51,422 nucleotides of DNA, from assembly GCA_017623055.1 (NCBI GenBank), contig JAGAPX010000024.1, positions 1 through 51,422 of the forward strand, given 5' to 3'. This DNA comes from Phascolarctobacterium sp. (GTDB lineage Bacteria > Bacillota > Negativicutes > Acidaminococcales > Acidaminococcaceae). The notes under the pieces were generated by a model, which was not told where the DNA came from, made no database searches, and saw nothing but the letters and a program-made list of their open reading frames with translations. Each line of letters begins with the position of its first letter. The first letter of the stretch is position 1. The position numbers were made by a program, and so were the translations under genes. Below, piece after piece: positions 34,091-42,246 of this stretch.

Positions 34091-35314
34091 ATGCGCAACT
34101 ACGCAAGATTTTTTGTAACTCCCAAAGGAGAAAAGGCTGCTCGCACTGGTCATCCTTGGGTGTTTGGCGAAGAAGTAACCAAAGTGGAAGGCGAATACCA
34201 AAATGGTGACTTGGTAGACGTCGTAACTCACAAGGGTAAATATATAGGCATCGGTTTTGTAAACGATATTTCCAAAATCAGAGTGCGCATTATTTCTACT
34301 AATACTAATGATAAATTTGACGAAGCCTTTTGGGAACGCCGCCTGCGTTACGCTTTGGACTATCGTCTGACCGTAATGGGGGAGAAGGATTTTAATTGCT
34401 GCCGTCTGATTTTTGGTGAAGCAGATACTTTCCCCGGTCTTACTGTTGACCGCTTCAACGATATTCTTGTAACTCAAACCTTGTCCTTGGGCATTGAAGT
34501 ACGTAAGGAAATGCTCTTTAACTTGCTGATAAAGATTATGCGTGAGATGGGACAAGAAATTCGTGGTTTGTACGAGCGTAATGATGTGAAGATTCGTCGT
34601 TTGGAGGGTATGGAAGAAAATAAAGGCTTCTTTAAATCTGACTTGCTTGATCCTGCTTGCCCCACTACTACTGAAATCAACGAGAACGGTATTCGTTACA
34701 CCGTTGATGTAGAAAACGGACAAAAGACAGGCTTCTTCCTTGATCAGAAGTATAATCGACAAGCTATTGCTAAAATTGCTAAGGGCAAGAAGATTTTGGA
34801 CTGCTTTACTCATACTGGAAGCTTTGCCCTCAATGCTGCTCAAGGTGGTGCGGCGAAGGTTACTGCCGTTGACATCAGTGCAGAAGCAGTGCGTATGACA
34901 GACCACAATGCTAAAATTAATGGTTACGATAAAATTGTGAAAGGTTTGCAGGCAAATGTTTTCGATTTGCTCAGCGAGCTGGCAGATAAAAAATCTCGTG
35001 AATATGACTTTATCATTCTTGACCCGCCTGCCTTTACTAAATCTGGCAGCACTGTTAAGAACGCTATTCGTGGCTACAAGGAGATTAACTTAAAAGCAAT
35101 GAAGCTTCTGCCTCGTGGTGGTTACCTTGCAACTTGCTCCTGCTCCCACTTTATGAAGGAAGAGTTCTTCGTGCAAATGCTTCACGATGCGGCGAAGGAT
35201 GCTAATGTTAGCCTGCGCCAAATTGAAGCACGCCAACAATCTCCTGACCATCCCATCTTGTGGAACGTACCTGAAACCTACTACTTAAAATTTTATATTT
35301 TCCAAGTTGTATAA
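34091..35314 (+). CDS. rlmI: Class I rRNA methyltransferase of the RlmI type
   Basis: SAM-dependent 5-methylcytosine methyltransferase for 23S rRNA (C1962 in E. coli). The 407-aa protein has an N-terminal PUA RNA-binding domain (about residues 1-75, GHPWVFGEEV), a middle EEHEE-like region (FGEADTFPGLTVDRF), and a Rossmann methyltransferase domain (KTGFFLDQKYNRQ, LDCFTHTGSFALNAA, ILDPPAFTKS, ATCSCSH). ATG 34091 is preceded by AAGAGG. It is a single gene facing the MFS gene on the other strand. Confidence 0.92.
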   Translation: MRNYARFFVTPKGEKAARTGHPWVFGEEVTKVEGEYQNGDLVDVVTHKGKYIGIGFVNDISKIRVRIISTNTNDKFDEAFWERRLRYALDYRLTVMGEKDFNCCRLIFGEADTFPGLTVDRFNDILVTQTLSLGIEVRKEMLFNLLIKIMREMGQEIRGLYERNDVKIRRLEGMEENKGFFKSDLLDPACPTTTEINENGIRYTVDVENGQKTGFFLDQKYNRQAIAKIAKGKKILDCFTHTGSFALNAAQGGAAKVTAVDISAEAVRMTDHNAKINGYDKIVKGLQANVFDLLSELADKKSREYDFIILDPPAFTKSGSTVKNAIRGYKEINLKAMKLLPRGGYLATCSCSHFMKEEFFVQMLHDAAKDANVSLRQIEARQQSPDHPILWNVPETYYLKFYIFQVV

Positions 35315-35321
35315 TGAAAAT

Positions 35322-35357
35322 AAAAAGGATGCACGCAATTTGCGTACATCCTTTTTT
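35322..35357. terminator. Bidirectional terminator between rlmI and the MFS gene
   Basis: AAAAAGGATGCACGC / GCGTACATCCTTTTTT stem with an A run on one side and a T run on the other, so it can serve both converging genes. Confidence 0.88.
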
Positions 35358-35365
35358 CGTTGAAG

Positions 35366-36811
35366 TTAAGCTGTTTCTTTTTTACCTTTAGGTACGGTTG
35401 CAATGATGGAGGCTATTGCAACTAAGGTCATAAATACGTTAAAGAGCAGAGCAACTGCTGCTGCGTAACGGATATCAATGTTATCTGTGCGTCCTAAGAA
35501 AAGATGTGCGAACATAACAGTATCGCTATTGCTAAGGGCAGTAAAGATTGCCGCGGAGATTGCTACACCAAAGGCAGCTCCGAGAGAGGACGCCATTTTG
35601 TAAATGCCTGCTGCTGCACCGGCTTGTTCTTGGGGAACGTTGGACAGCGCTGCGTCAGTAGAAGGAGTTGCGTAGCAGCCCAAGCCAATGCCAAAGAGGG
35701 TAAAGCCGACGAGGGAAGCGATAACATATTGCCAAGTGTATAAGAAGCTTAAAGAGTTAAGCAAAATACCCAAGGCGGTAATGGAACAACCTAAAATCAT
35801 CGGTTTGCGAGGACCCCATTTTTGCAGGAGTTTTTCGCCCACACGAATGGTTGCCAAGATTGCGATAAGGTAGCCCAAGGTAAGCATACCAGCTTGCAGT
35901 GAAGTCATACCAGCAGCTTGTTGTACGAGGGCAAGGGTGACCATAATGGTACCAGCAGCACCGTTCAGCAAAAAGTTGGACAGGGTTGCACCTGTATAGG
36001 TTTTGTTGCGGAACAGTTTGAAATCAACGAAAGCATTTGCCTTGGTATCTTCAATTTTGAAGAAGATGGCAAAGGAAACGATGAAGAGTGCTGCCAAGGA
36101 CAGAATGATGGTGCTTGTCCAGCCAAGCTTGGAGCCTTGACCGATTACCAGATTAATGGAAACCATTGCTACCATAAAAGCGATCAAACCACTCCAGTCA
36201 AAATCTTCTTTTTCGTTGGTTACGATTTTGCTTTCGGGAGTTCCACGAATAAGGAAGTAGCTGATGATGGACACGATAATGGAGAACCAAAAAATCCAGC
36301 GCCAGCCAATGGTAGAAGCTACAAAGCCACCAAAGAGGGAGCAAAGCCCACTACCACCCCAAGAACCGATGGACCAAAAGCTTACTGCACGTTGACGAGC
36401 GGGACCGTCGTAGTAGGCTTTGATAAGCGCCAAAGTACAGGGCATAATGCAGGCGGCGGAAAGACCTTGGATAATTCTGCCTGCCAGCAGATAGTTGACG
36501 GTACCAGCAGGAGTCATGGCAATCAAGAGAGAGCCGATGATACTGAGGAAGGTACCTAAGATTGTAATTTTAACGCGACCAATTCTATCGCCCAAGCCAC
36601 CCATAACTACAATGAAGATGCCGGAAAACAGAGCAGTGATGCTAACTGCGATGTTGCTCCAGTTTTCTGTAATACCAAGCTCTGCTTGCATGGTGGGAGC
36701 GATGTTTAAGGTTGTTTGGGCGAACAACCAGAAGGTGATTACGCCCAAAACGATACCCAAAAGTAATTTATCGTTGCCTTGGTAGGGAACGACTTGAGTA
36801 TTTTTGTTCAT
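35366..36811 (-). CDS. MFS drug-efflux-type transporter (DHA2/EmrB-like, 14 TM)
   Basis: A 481-aa membrane protein with about 14 hydrophobic segments and the MFS motif GGLGDRIGRVK between helices 2 and 3. Motif C-like glycine patterns and the sequence LAGRIIQGLSAACIMP match the DHA2 (EmrB/QacA) proton antiporters. It follows the M20 amidohydrolase by 24 bases in the same direction and is probably co-transcribed. It may therefore move the amide substrate or product rather than a drug. Substrate not predictable. Confidence 0.9.
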   Translation of the reverse strand: MNKNTQVVPYQGNDKLLLGIVLGVITFWLFAQTTLNIAPTMQAELGITENWSNIAVSITALFSGIFIVVMGGLGDRIGRVKITILGTFLSIIGSLLIAMTPAGTVNYLLAGRIIQGLSAACIMPCTLALIKAYYDGPARQRAVSFWSIGSWGGSGLCSLFGGFVASTIGWRWIFWFSIIVSIISYFLIRGTPESKIVTNEKEDFDWSGLIAFMVAMVSINLVIGQGSKLGWTSTIILSLAALFIVSFAIFFKIEDTKANAFVDFKLFRNKTYTGATLSNFLLNGAAGTIMVTLALVQQAAGMTSLQAGMLTLGYLIAILATIRVGEKLLQKWGPRKPMILGCSITALGILLNSLSFLYTWQYVIASLVGFTLFGIGLGCYATPSTDAALSNVPQEQAGAAAGIYKMASSLGAAFGVAISAAIFTALSNSDTVMFAHLFLGRTDNIDIRYAAAVALLFNVFMTLVAIASIIATVPKGKKETA

Positions 36812-36835
36812 ATAATACTCATCTACCTTTCTAAA

Positions 36836-38089
36836 TTATTTTGCCAGCCAAGCGCCTGCTGCTACAAGCATTGTTTCAATACCAGTGCGCAAAGTGGGGT
36901 GCAGTGCAGGAGCCCAGAAGGGAGAGTGGGGACCGGGCAGGGCTGCCACAGTATTGTTCTTAACTGCTTCGTCGTATTTTGCTTGGTCAGTACCACCTAC
37001 GAACCAATAAACGTAGGGACTTTCAAAGGCAATACCAAAGCGGCCAAAGTCTTCGCTGGCGCCAACAGGCGGACATTCAAAAGCGTCATCACCAAAGTGT
37101 TCTTTAAAAGCTTTGGCGATTGTAGCAGTGGCAGTCGGGTCGTTGACAGTAAGGGGATAATTGTTGATGGGTTCAAAGTCAGGATCCTTAGGTGCGTTGG
37201 AAGCGTGAGCTTCAGCAATGCAGATGCGTTTAATGGCATCGAGGACGTGGTCGCGAACCTTAGCATCGGTGTTGCGTACATTAAGCTTGATTTCAGCAGT
37301 TTCTGCAATAATGTTTTCTGCAGTGCCTGCATGGAACTCGCCAACGGTTACTGCAACCTGTGCTTGAGGAGCGACTTCACGGGAAACGATGGTTTGCAAC
37401 CGCAAAACTGCGGCACTTGCCATAACGATGGGGTCAATACCATTTTGGGGCATGCCACCATGAGCACCTCTACCGTAGAAACGAACCAGCATGCTGTCGC
37501 CAGCAGTTAAGATTTGACCGGGACGATAGCCAACTTTGCCTGCACGGTATTGCAAAAGATGTTGTCCTAAAATTACATCCGGTTTGGGGAATTTGGTAAC
37601 CATACCATCTTCAATCATTTTGGCGGAGCCTTCGCCTGTTTCTTCTGCAGGCTGAAACACTACCATCAAAGTGCCTTGCCACAATTCACGGTGCTTGGAC
37701 AAAATAGTTGCTGCACTCAAAAGCCAGGTAATGTGCAGGTCGTGCCCACAGGTGTGAGCCACGGGAACGGTCTCACCCTTGGCATTGACTGCTTCACATT
37801 TGCTGGCATAAGGAACACCGCTCTCATCTTTCATGGGAAGTGCGTCCATATCAGAGCGCAGCATTATAGTAGGGCCTTCTCCGTTTTTCATTAAGCCTAC
37901 TACACCGGTAATACCAATGTTTTCCGTAACTTCAAAGCCTGCGTCCTTCAAATGGGAAGCCACAATCTTAGATGTGCGGTGTTCTTGCAGGGAAAGTTCC
38001 GGGTGTTGGTGTAAATCTTTATAGACTTCTTCGGCGTAAGGCAAAATCTTTGCAACGGAATCAGCCACTTGGTCGATAAATTTACTCAT
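36836..38089 (-). CDS. M20-family amidohydrolase (hippurate hydrolase/aminoacylase-like)
   Basis: A 417-aa dinuclear zinc amidohydrolase of the M20D group, which removes acyl groups from N-acyl amino acids. Key motifs are LHQHPELSLQEH, RSDMDALPM, AHTCGHDLHITWLL, FQPAEETGEGSAKM, GRGAHGGMPQ and the late ASEDFGRF. The start at 38089 was chosen because AAAGGAG (38105-38099) gives a 9-base spacer; the ATG at 38098 abuts the site. It is the first gene of a two-gene minus-strand operon with the MFS transporter. Confidence 0.92.
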   Translation of the reverse strand: MSKFIDQVADSVAKILPYAEEVYKDLHQHPELSLQEHRTSKIVASHLKDAGFEVTENIGITGVVGLMKNGEGPTIMLRSDMDALPMKDESGVPYASKCEAVNAKGETVPVAHTCGHDLHITWLLSAATILSKHRELWQGTLMVVFQPAEETGEGSAKMIEDGMVTKFPKPDVILGQHLLQYRAGKVGYRPGQILTAGDSMLVRFYGRGAHGGMPQNGIDPIVMASAAVLRLQTIVSREVAPQAQVAVTVGEFHAGTAENIIAETAEIKLNVRNTDAKVRDHVLDAIKRICIAEAHASNAPKDPDFEPINNYPLTVNDPTATATIAKAFKEHFGDDAFECPPVGASEDFGRFGIAFESPYVYWFVGGTDQAKYDEAVKNNTVAALPGPHSPFWAPALHPTLRTGIETMLVAAGAWLAK

Positions 38090-38297
38090 GTTTTTCATCT
38101 CCTTTGCGTGAGAAAGTTTACAAGTTGGACAATAAGATATAACTAGTGCAAGGGTAAGTGTTACCTGATTGCGCCTTCATTATAGACGGCAAAATTTACT
38201 AATTCAATAGAGTTTACCTATTGTTAACCAGTTTCACAGTATTACTACAGTGCGTGTGCTGACGGTGAAGTCAGTGTGTGAAAAGGGTGAAGCTGTG
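38090..38297. other. Intergenic region upstream of the amidohydrolase
   Basis: Holds the minus-strand promoter for the amidohydrolase and, further out, an inverted repeat CTGAC-ggtgaa-GTCAG near 38259-38274. No gene is seen. Confidence 0.5.
38179..38207 (-). promoter_or_regulatory. Promoter of the amidohydrolase-MFS operon
   Basis: On the minus strand TTGAAT (38207-38202), 17-base spacer, TATAAT (38184-38179). Confidence 0.7.
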
Positions 38298-38344
38298 AAA
38301 AAGAAAAGACCTCAAAAATTAGCGTGATGCTAATCTTTGAGGTC
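38298..38344 (-). terminator. Terminator of the small membrane protein gene
   Basis: Read on the minus strand, a 16-base stem GACCTCAAAGATTAGC / GCTAATTTTTGAGGTC with one mismatch is followed by TTTTCTTTTTC. Confidence 0.88.
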
Positions 38345-38358
38345 ATAATTTTTTGTTG

Positions 38359-38541
38359 TTAGAAGCCTAATTTGCTCATGCCCATGTAAACGGAAGCAAT
38401 AATGCCGATGAACAGGGCAGTAAGCAGGGCGTACTCTTTACTTGTAAAAGTTTGTCCGTATCTGATGGCGCGGTACAATCCTTTAATACAGATGGCGCTC
38501 ATCAAACCAAATAAGAAAAATGCGAAGTAGATGTTAAGCAT
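38359..38541 (-). CDS. Small membrane protein of unknown function
   Basis: A 60-aa protein with two hydrophobic segments (about residues 3-22, FAFFLFGLMSAICIKGLY, and 39-55, ALLTALFIGIIASVYMG) joined by a short polar loop. That predicts a two-helix inner-membrane miniprotein. It is supported by a consensus minus-strand promoter, an AAAGGA ribosome site 8-9 bases before the ATG, and a strong terminator right after its stop, so it is expressed alone. No family recognised. It could be a regulator of a membrane complex or a small toxin-like protein; there is no direct evidence for either. Confidence 0.7.
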   Translation of the reverse strand: MLNIYFAFFLFGLMSAICIKGLYRAIRYGQTFTSKEYALLTALFIGIIASVYMGMSKLGF

Positions 38542-38612
38542 GGTGGTGGATCCTTTGTGTTGTAGAATATTTTGTTGACGTCAAGAAAATGATAGAGTTT
38601 GTTGCTAAATTT

Positions 38613-38642
38613 ATTATATGGGGTTGAATGGTGGAATGTCAA
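38613..38642 (-). promoter_or_regulatory. Promoter of the small membrane protein gene
   Basis: On the minus strand TTGACA (38642-38637) and TATAAT (38618-38613), both perfect consensus, with an 18-base spacer. Confidence 0.75.
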
Positions 38643-38718
38643 ATGAAGTGAAATTTTAATCAACAAAATGAGATAATGTAGTATAATGGTATTAACTACT
38701 TGTTGAGAGGTGAAGATG

Positions 38719-39282
38719 ATGAAAAAAATTGTGTTACTAGTTTTGGGGTTGTTAATGTGGAGTTGTAATTGCTTAGCTGCAGGAACTACTGTTAGCGTTA
38801 TTGCAGATATACCAATGATGTTAAAAAATGATAAGGCTACTATAAATGAAATAGATAATAATGTTAGAAAAATTTTTAAATCATACAAGTTTGAAGTTAC
38901 GCCCAATATTGAAGAAGCTTTATTGCTAGTACGTCAATATAGACAGGATAATGGATTACTTGCTAAAAATGGTGGTGGAGATTTCCTTAAAACTAAAGAT
39001 GTACAAAATTTAGGAAAAATGTTTAAAACAGATTATGTGTTTCACATAGAAGCTTTTCCGCAAGCACTTAGAGGTAAGGCAAGCCTTTTTTCAGCTAGAG
39101 TTAAATATAATGCTATTTGTAATTTAAAAGTTATGAATGTTAGAACAGGTGAATTTGTTATAGTTAAACAATTTACCGAGGAAGGAGATACTGGCACAAG
39201 TTATGGGAAAATGGTTAAACATTTTTCTGAGTTTATACCCAATAGTCTCAATAACGCTAAGTTAGACGTGTCTGCTTTATAA
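38719..39282 (+). CDS. Secreted protein of unknown function
   Basis: A 187-aa protein with a signal peptide (KKIVLLVLGLLMWSCNCLAAG, cut near LAA-G). The mature domain begins with TTVSVIADIPMML and has mixed alpha/beta character with FKSYKFEVTPNIEEALLLVRQYRQDNG. It may belong to the periplasmic lipoprotein-like or TolB-N-like fold types, but I recognise no family. The start was taken as ATG 38719, with GAGAGG 8 bases upstream; ATG 38716 and GTG 38710 are alternatives. Base composition is clearly more AT-rich than the flanking housekeeping genes. A -10-like TATAAT lies at 38682-38687. Confidence 0.7.
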   Translation: MKKIVLLVLGLLMWSCNCLAAGTTVSVIADIPMMLKNDKATINEIDNNVRKIFKSYKFEVTPNIEEALLLVRQYRQDNGLLAKNGGGDFLKTKDVQNLGKMFKTDYVFHIEAFPQALRGKASLFSARVKYNAICNLKVMNVRTGEFVIVKQFTEEGDTGTSYGKMVKHFSEFIPNSLNNAKLDVSAL

Positions 39283-39292
39283 ATATTTTAAG

Positions 39293-39328
39293 AAAGGTAG
39301 TCAAGGACTAATCCCTGACTACTTTTTT
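39293..39328 (+). terminator. Terminator after the secreted-protein gene
   Basis: Stem GTAGTCA (39297-39303) / TGACTAC (39316-39322), extended by GG/CC pairs, followed by TTTTTT. Confidence 0.85.
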
Positions 39329-39425
39329 AGTATATATGAAATTTTAAATTTTAAAACTTTTCAGCTATAGAAATAGCAAGGTGTAATTTAAATAATGTTA
39401 TAATTAATATAATAGGGGGATAAAT

Positions 39426-41219
39426 ATGGATATTGAAGGATTGGCAGTTGCTGAAGTAGGTAGATATTTGTCTAGAAGTGATAGATTGCAAAAAAGTATT
39501 AACGAGAAAGATAAAATACCTTGTTGGGATGGTACGATTTATTTTAAGTATTATAACAAAGTAAATGAAGCGTTTAAAAAGTATAGTCATAATTTCGATA
39601 AAAAGGGTATTGTATGTGTTCCTGTTCAAGTTAAAGGTTCGACAAGTAACAATTATGACAGTAAAGAAACAATAAAATATCCAGTAGATGTTATTGATTT
39701 AGAAAACTATTTCAATAACTATGGTACAATTTATTTTGTTGTCTATATAGATGTTGTAAATAAGGAAGCAAAAGCAATATATTATGTTTCGTTGCTTCCT
39801 AAAATGATTTCGAAAATAATAAAAAATAAAAATGAGCAAAATACTATAAATATAACATTAAGAAGATTTCCATATGCTATTAAGGATATGGAAAGTATCA
39901 TTGAGAATTTTATTAGTCATCGAGAGAAACAATTAATTTTGGTAACAAACAAGGATTTAAATACGAGAAGGTTATTGGAAGAAAATAGGTTATCTGAAAT
40001 TACATTACCTTTAACTGGAGTGAAAAATGATTTGTCTAATTTAGAAGATGTAATTAGAAATCAAGATTTGTACTTATATGGTAGATTTGACAATCCAATA
40101 CCACTGACTGTGCCTTTGGAATGTATTGATACTACTGATAAAATAATTATAGAAGCTACTGGACCAGCGATGGTTAATATAGATAGAGAAATATATTATG
40201 ACCAAGCAGGAGTTGTTTTTGGGGAGAATGGTAGAATTGTAAAAATTGGAAAAAGCATACAATTGTCATTAAAAGACGAGAAGTTTAATTTTGAATTAAA
40301 AGGAACGTTAAAAGAGCGATTAAATGATTTACGATTCTTATTAAAGATTATAGAAACGCATACATTTGAGTATAATGGCGTAAAATTCAATGTAAGAAAT
40401 TTTGAAGAGTCTCAAGTTTTAGCAATAAGTAGGACTTTTAATTATTATAATAAAGCACTTTTGTTATTGGAAAAGTTAAATGTAAGTGAAGATTTAGAAT
40501 TAGATAATTTTACTGAGCAAGATGGAAAAACAATTGATGGACTAATAAAAGGTATTATTGACGGGGAAAGTTTTAATGACCTGGGATTTGACACGGAACA
40601 GAAATTGGTTGTAGCAAAAGTTGCTAATTTAGTTTTATTAGTTGTTCTAAAGAAGGTGTCTGAAGATACCTATATAATGATGAGAGTTGAAGATTTTGGG
40701 TTGGGGGCGTACAAAATTGATGGGCGTACTTTTTTTGCACCAATATTGTTTGCTGCTAATACTGATGTGATTTTACAATCTAATAATTTTAATTATGAAT
40801 ATTTAGAAAGTCAAATTAGTGAACTATCGTATTCAAAATTGATTGATGAAAATAGCGTTGTTTTCTTGTTGGAAATGTTGGCAGCATACGATAAGCGTCC
40901 AAATGTTAAATTGTTGAATGTAATAAAAACATTTTCGAAATGGCTCGTGGATTGTGACGAAAGTGATATACATCTGTTAAATGATTTACAAATAGTAAAA
41001 AGGGAACGCGAATTAAATTTAAAAGAAAAAACAATATTGTTCAATATGTATTGCAATGCTAGAAATGAAATGAATATACCAGTTTTATTTGCTTGTTCGG
41101 TTTTACTTGATTCTCAAGAAGATGCGCGTAACTATTATACTCAATTAAATGATGAACAAAAAAAGATTGTTAATGGTAGACCCATTATGATTTTTTATGA
41201 AGACATTGAACAAACTTAA
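39426..41219 (+). CDS. Large unknown protein with putative N-terminal restriction-endonuclease-like (DUF4365-type) domain
   Basis: A 597-aa protein with no signal peptide or membrane segment, very rich in Asn, Ile, Lys and Tyr. Residues 1-130 look like the DUF4365/PD-(D/E)XK class: a helix with AEVGRYL, then PCWDGTI (D35), a beta strand ending in PVQVKGS (Q68 and K70), VDVIDLENYFNNYGTIYFVVYID and a helix. A D...QxK arrangement is a usual nuclease active-site variant. Residues 130-597 match nothing I know: a beta-rich middle (about 215-300) and a helical C-terminus. AGGGGGA lies 5 bases before ATG 39426. Low GC and solitary placement between terminators suggest acquisition and possibly an anti-phage role; that role is inference. 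Confidence 0.75.
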   Translation: MDIEGLAVAEVGRYLSRSDRLQKSINEKDKIPCWDGTIYFKYYNKVNEAFKKYSHNFDKKGIVCVPVQVKGSTSNNYDSKETIKYPVDVIDLENYFNNYGTIYFVVYIDVVNKEAKAIYYVSLLPKMISKIIKNKNEQNTINITLRRFPYAIKDMESIIENFISHREKQLILVTNKDLNTRRLLEENRLSEITLPLTGVKNDLSNLEDVIRNQDLYLYGRFDNPIPLTVPLECIDTTDKIIIEATGPAMVNIDREIYYDQAGVVFGENGRIVKIGKSIQLSLKDEKFNFELKGTLKERLNDLRFLLKIIETHTFEYNGVKFNVRNFEESQVLAISRTFNYYNKALLLLEKLNVSEDLELDNFTEQDGKTIDGLIKGIIDGESFNDLGFDTEQKLVVAKVANLVLLVVLKKVSEDTYIMMRVEDFGLGAYKIDGRTFFAPILFAANTDVILQSNNFNYEYLESQISELSYSKLIDENSVVFLLEMLAAYDKRPNVKLLNVIKTFSKWLVDCDESDIHLLNDLQIVKRERELNLKEKTILFNMYCNARNEMNIPVLFACSVLLDSQEDARNYYTQLNDEQKKIVNGRPIMIFYEDIEQT

Positions 41220-41253
41220 GAATAATTTTCGTAATATGTTTTAAACAACAAAA

Positions 41254-41300
41254 CTCCGTCTAAACTAAATTAACACTTTAGCTTAGACGGAGCTTCTTTT
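41254..41300 (+). terminator. Terminator after the 597-aa protein gene
   Basis: Stem CTCCGTCTAA (41254-41263) / TTAGACGGAG (41283-41292), extended inward by CTAAA/TTTAG, with a T-rich tail. Its core is the same as the terminator at 42183. Confidence 0.85.
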
Positions 41301-41309
41301 ATAATTTAC

Positions 41310-41338
41310 TTGCTCTTATTGGACACCAATGCTATCAT
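41310..41338 (+). promoter_or_regulatory. Possible promoter of the three-gene cassette
   Basis: TTGCTC (41310-41315), 17-base spacer, TATCAT (41333-41338); moderate match only. Confidence 0.4.
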
Positions 41339-41350
41339 TTAATTGGAACT

Positions 41351-41363
41351 ATTCGTGACGAAT
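41351..41363. promoter_or_regulatory. 13-bp perfect palindrome, candidate autoregulatory operator
   Basis: ATTCGT-G-ACGAAT lies about 13 bases after the putative -10 box. The one-base centre is too tight for an RNA hairpin, so a DNA-binding site for a dimer is more likely. About 48 bases before the first small gene. Confidence 0.45.
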
Positions 41364-41411
41364 ATATTTTATGTATGAAGTTGTTTGATTCTATCGAAAG
41401 GAGATGTGCTT

Positions 41412-41681
41412 ATGGGTAATGAAGCTATTTTAAGTAGTGATAAAAAGTTTACTACATTTTCTTTTAATGGTCATAACATAAGATTTCGTACATCTCCTAG
41501 ATTAGAGAAATATACCAAAATTAAAGAATGGGATAATGGATATATTGTTGTTATGGCTAAATATGAAGGACACGATGAGGAAGAAGAATATATTGACTTG
41601 ATTCCTATTCTCGAAAATTTATGTTTTGATGTAGAGAAATTTTTGAAGCCAATTGAGAAAGTGAGGATTGTTTATGAATAA
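41412..41681 (+). CDS. Small conserved-looking protein, first of a three-gene cassette
   Basis: An 89-aa acidic protein. It opens with FTTFSFNGHNIRFRTSP, then IKEWDNGYIVVMAKYEG, an acidic run HDEEEEYIDLIPILENL, and ends in EKVRIVYE. The pattern suggests a small beta-rich fold with one helix. I believe similar proteins are found next to DUF4160-type genes in Clostridia (possibly the family called DUF7724), but that is from memory and not certain. ATG 41412 is 8 bases after AAAGGAG; the ATG at 41404 overlaps that site. It overlaps the next gene by 8 bases. Confidence 0.7.
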   Translation: MGNEAILSSDKKFTTFSFNGHNIRFRTSPRLEKYTKIKEWDNGYIVVMAKYEGHDEEEEYIDLIPILENLCFDVEKFLKPIEKVRIVYE

Positions 41682-41904
41682 GCTTGAAGCTATTGCTGAT
41701 TCCGCGGAGATGATTATAAACGGATATGCTTTCATCAAAGCTGGAAACAATGTTAAGGTTATAAATCTTAATAATCCTAATAAGGCTTTATTAATGGATA
41801 ATACTGGAGATGTATTGGAAACCAGTATGGATGATATTGAGATTGATATTGTTTTAGATTATTATCATCGTAACAAGAAATATATGGAGGTAGCATATGC
41901 CTAA
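41674..41904 (+). CDS. Small protein, second of a three-gene cassette
   Basis: A 76-aa protein with an N-terminal helix (LEAIADSAEMIING), a beta section (YAFIKAGNNVKVINLNN, KALLMDNTGDVLETSMDD) and a C-terminal helix (IDIVLDYYHRNKKYMEVAY). It resembles a small family that often sits beside DUF4160 genes (possibly DUF7723; recalled, unverified). ATG 41674 has GAGG 7 bases upstream. It overlaps both neighbours, so the three proteins are probably made in fixed ratio and may form a complex. Confidence 0.68.
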   Translation: MNKLEAIADSAEMIINGYAFIKAGNNVKVINLNNPNKALLMDNTGDVLETSMDDIEIDIVLDYYHRNKKYMEVAYA

Positions 41905-42175
41905 GTACTACGAATATAAAGTGTATGGGTATTACCTCTACTATACTTCTCACTGTGTAATCGAAGCTATGCACGTTCATGCAAGTGATAGAAAATTAAC
42001 TGAAGCTGGTTCGGCAAAATTTTTTGTACAGAGTAATGGTGAGACTGTAGTTGCAAATAAAGGCGTTCTAACAGAAAGAGAGTTAAAAGTTCTTAGAGAA
42101 TTTATTAAAGATAACTATCGTGAGATGTATTTAAAATGGGCTGAAAAAAGTGAAAAGGGATTTTTCGGCGAATAA
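41897..42175 (+). CDS. DUF4160-like protein, third of the cassette
   Basis: A 92-aa protein resembling DUF4160: an N-terminal YYEYKVYGYYLYYTSH, then CVIEAMHVHASDR (the family HxH-type region), SAKFFVQSNGETVVANKG, and the C-terminal helices LTERELKVLREFI and NYREMYLKWAE. DUF4160 proteins are commonly paired with DUF2442 proteins and suspected to be toxin-antitoxin-like; no biochemical role is established to my knowledge. GGAGG lies before ATG 41897. It overlaps the previous gene by 8 bases and ends at a terminator. Confidence 0.72.
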   Translation: MPKYYEYKVYGYYLYYTSHCVIEAMHVHASDRKLTEAGSAKFFVQSNGETVVANKGVLTERELKVLREFIKDNYREMYLKWAEKSEKGFFGE

Positions 42176-42182
42176 AAACTAA

Positions 42183-42218
42183 AACTCCGTCCATTAAATT
42201 TGGACGGAGTTCTCTTTT
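42183..42218. terminator. Bidirectional terminator after the cassette and the YeiH gene
   Basis: Perfect 10-base stem AACTCCGTCC / GGACGGAGTT with T-rich tails in both directions. It shares the CTCCGTC/GACGGAG core with the terminator at 41254. Confidence 0.88.
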
Positions 42219-42246
42219 TAATGATAGAAAATTTTAAAATGTTTTT

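Noticed and set aside
35918-36559. 213-aa plus-strand frame opposite the MFS transporter
   Set aside because: Antisense to a 14-helix transporter; Gly/Cys/Lys-rich filler without domain signals.
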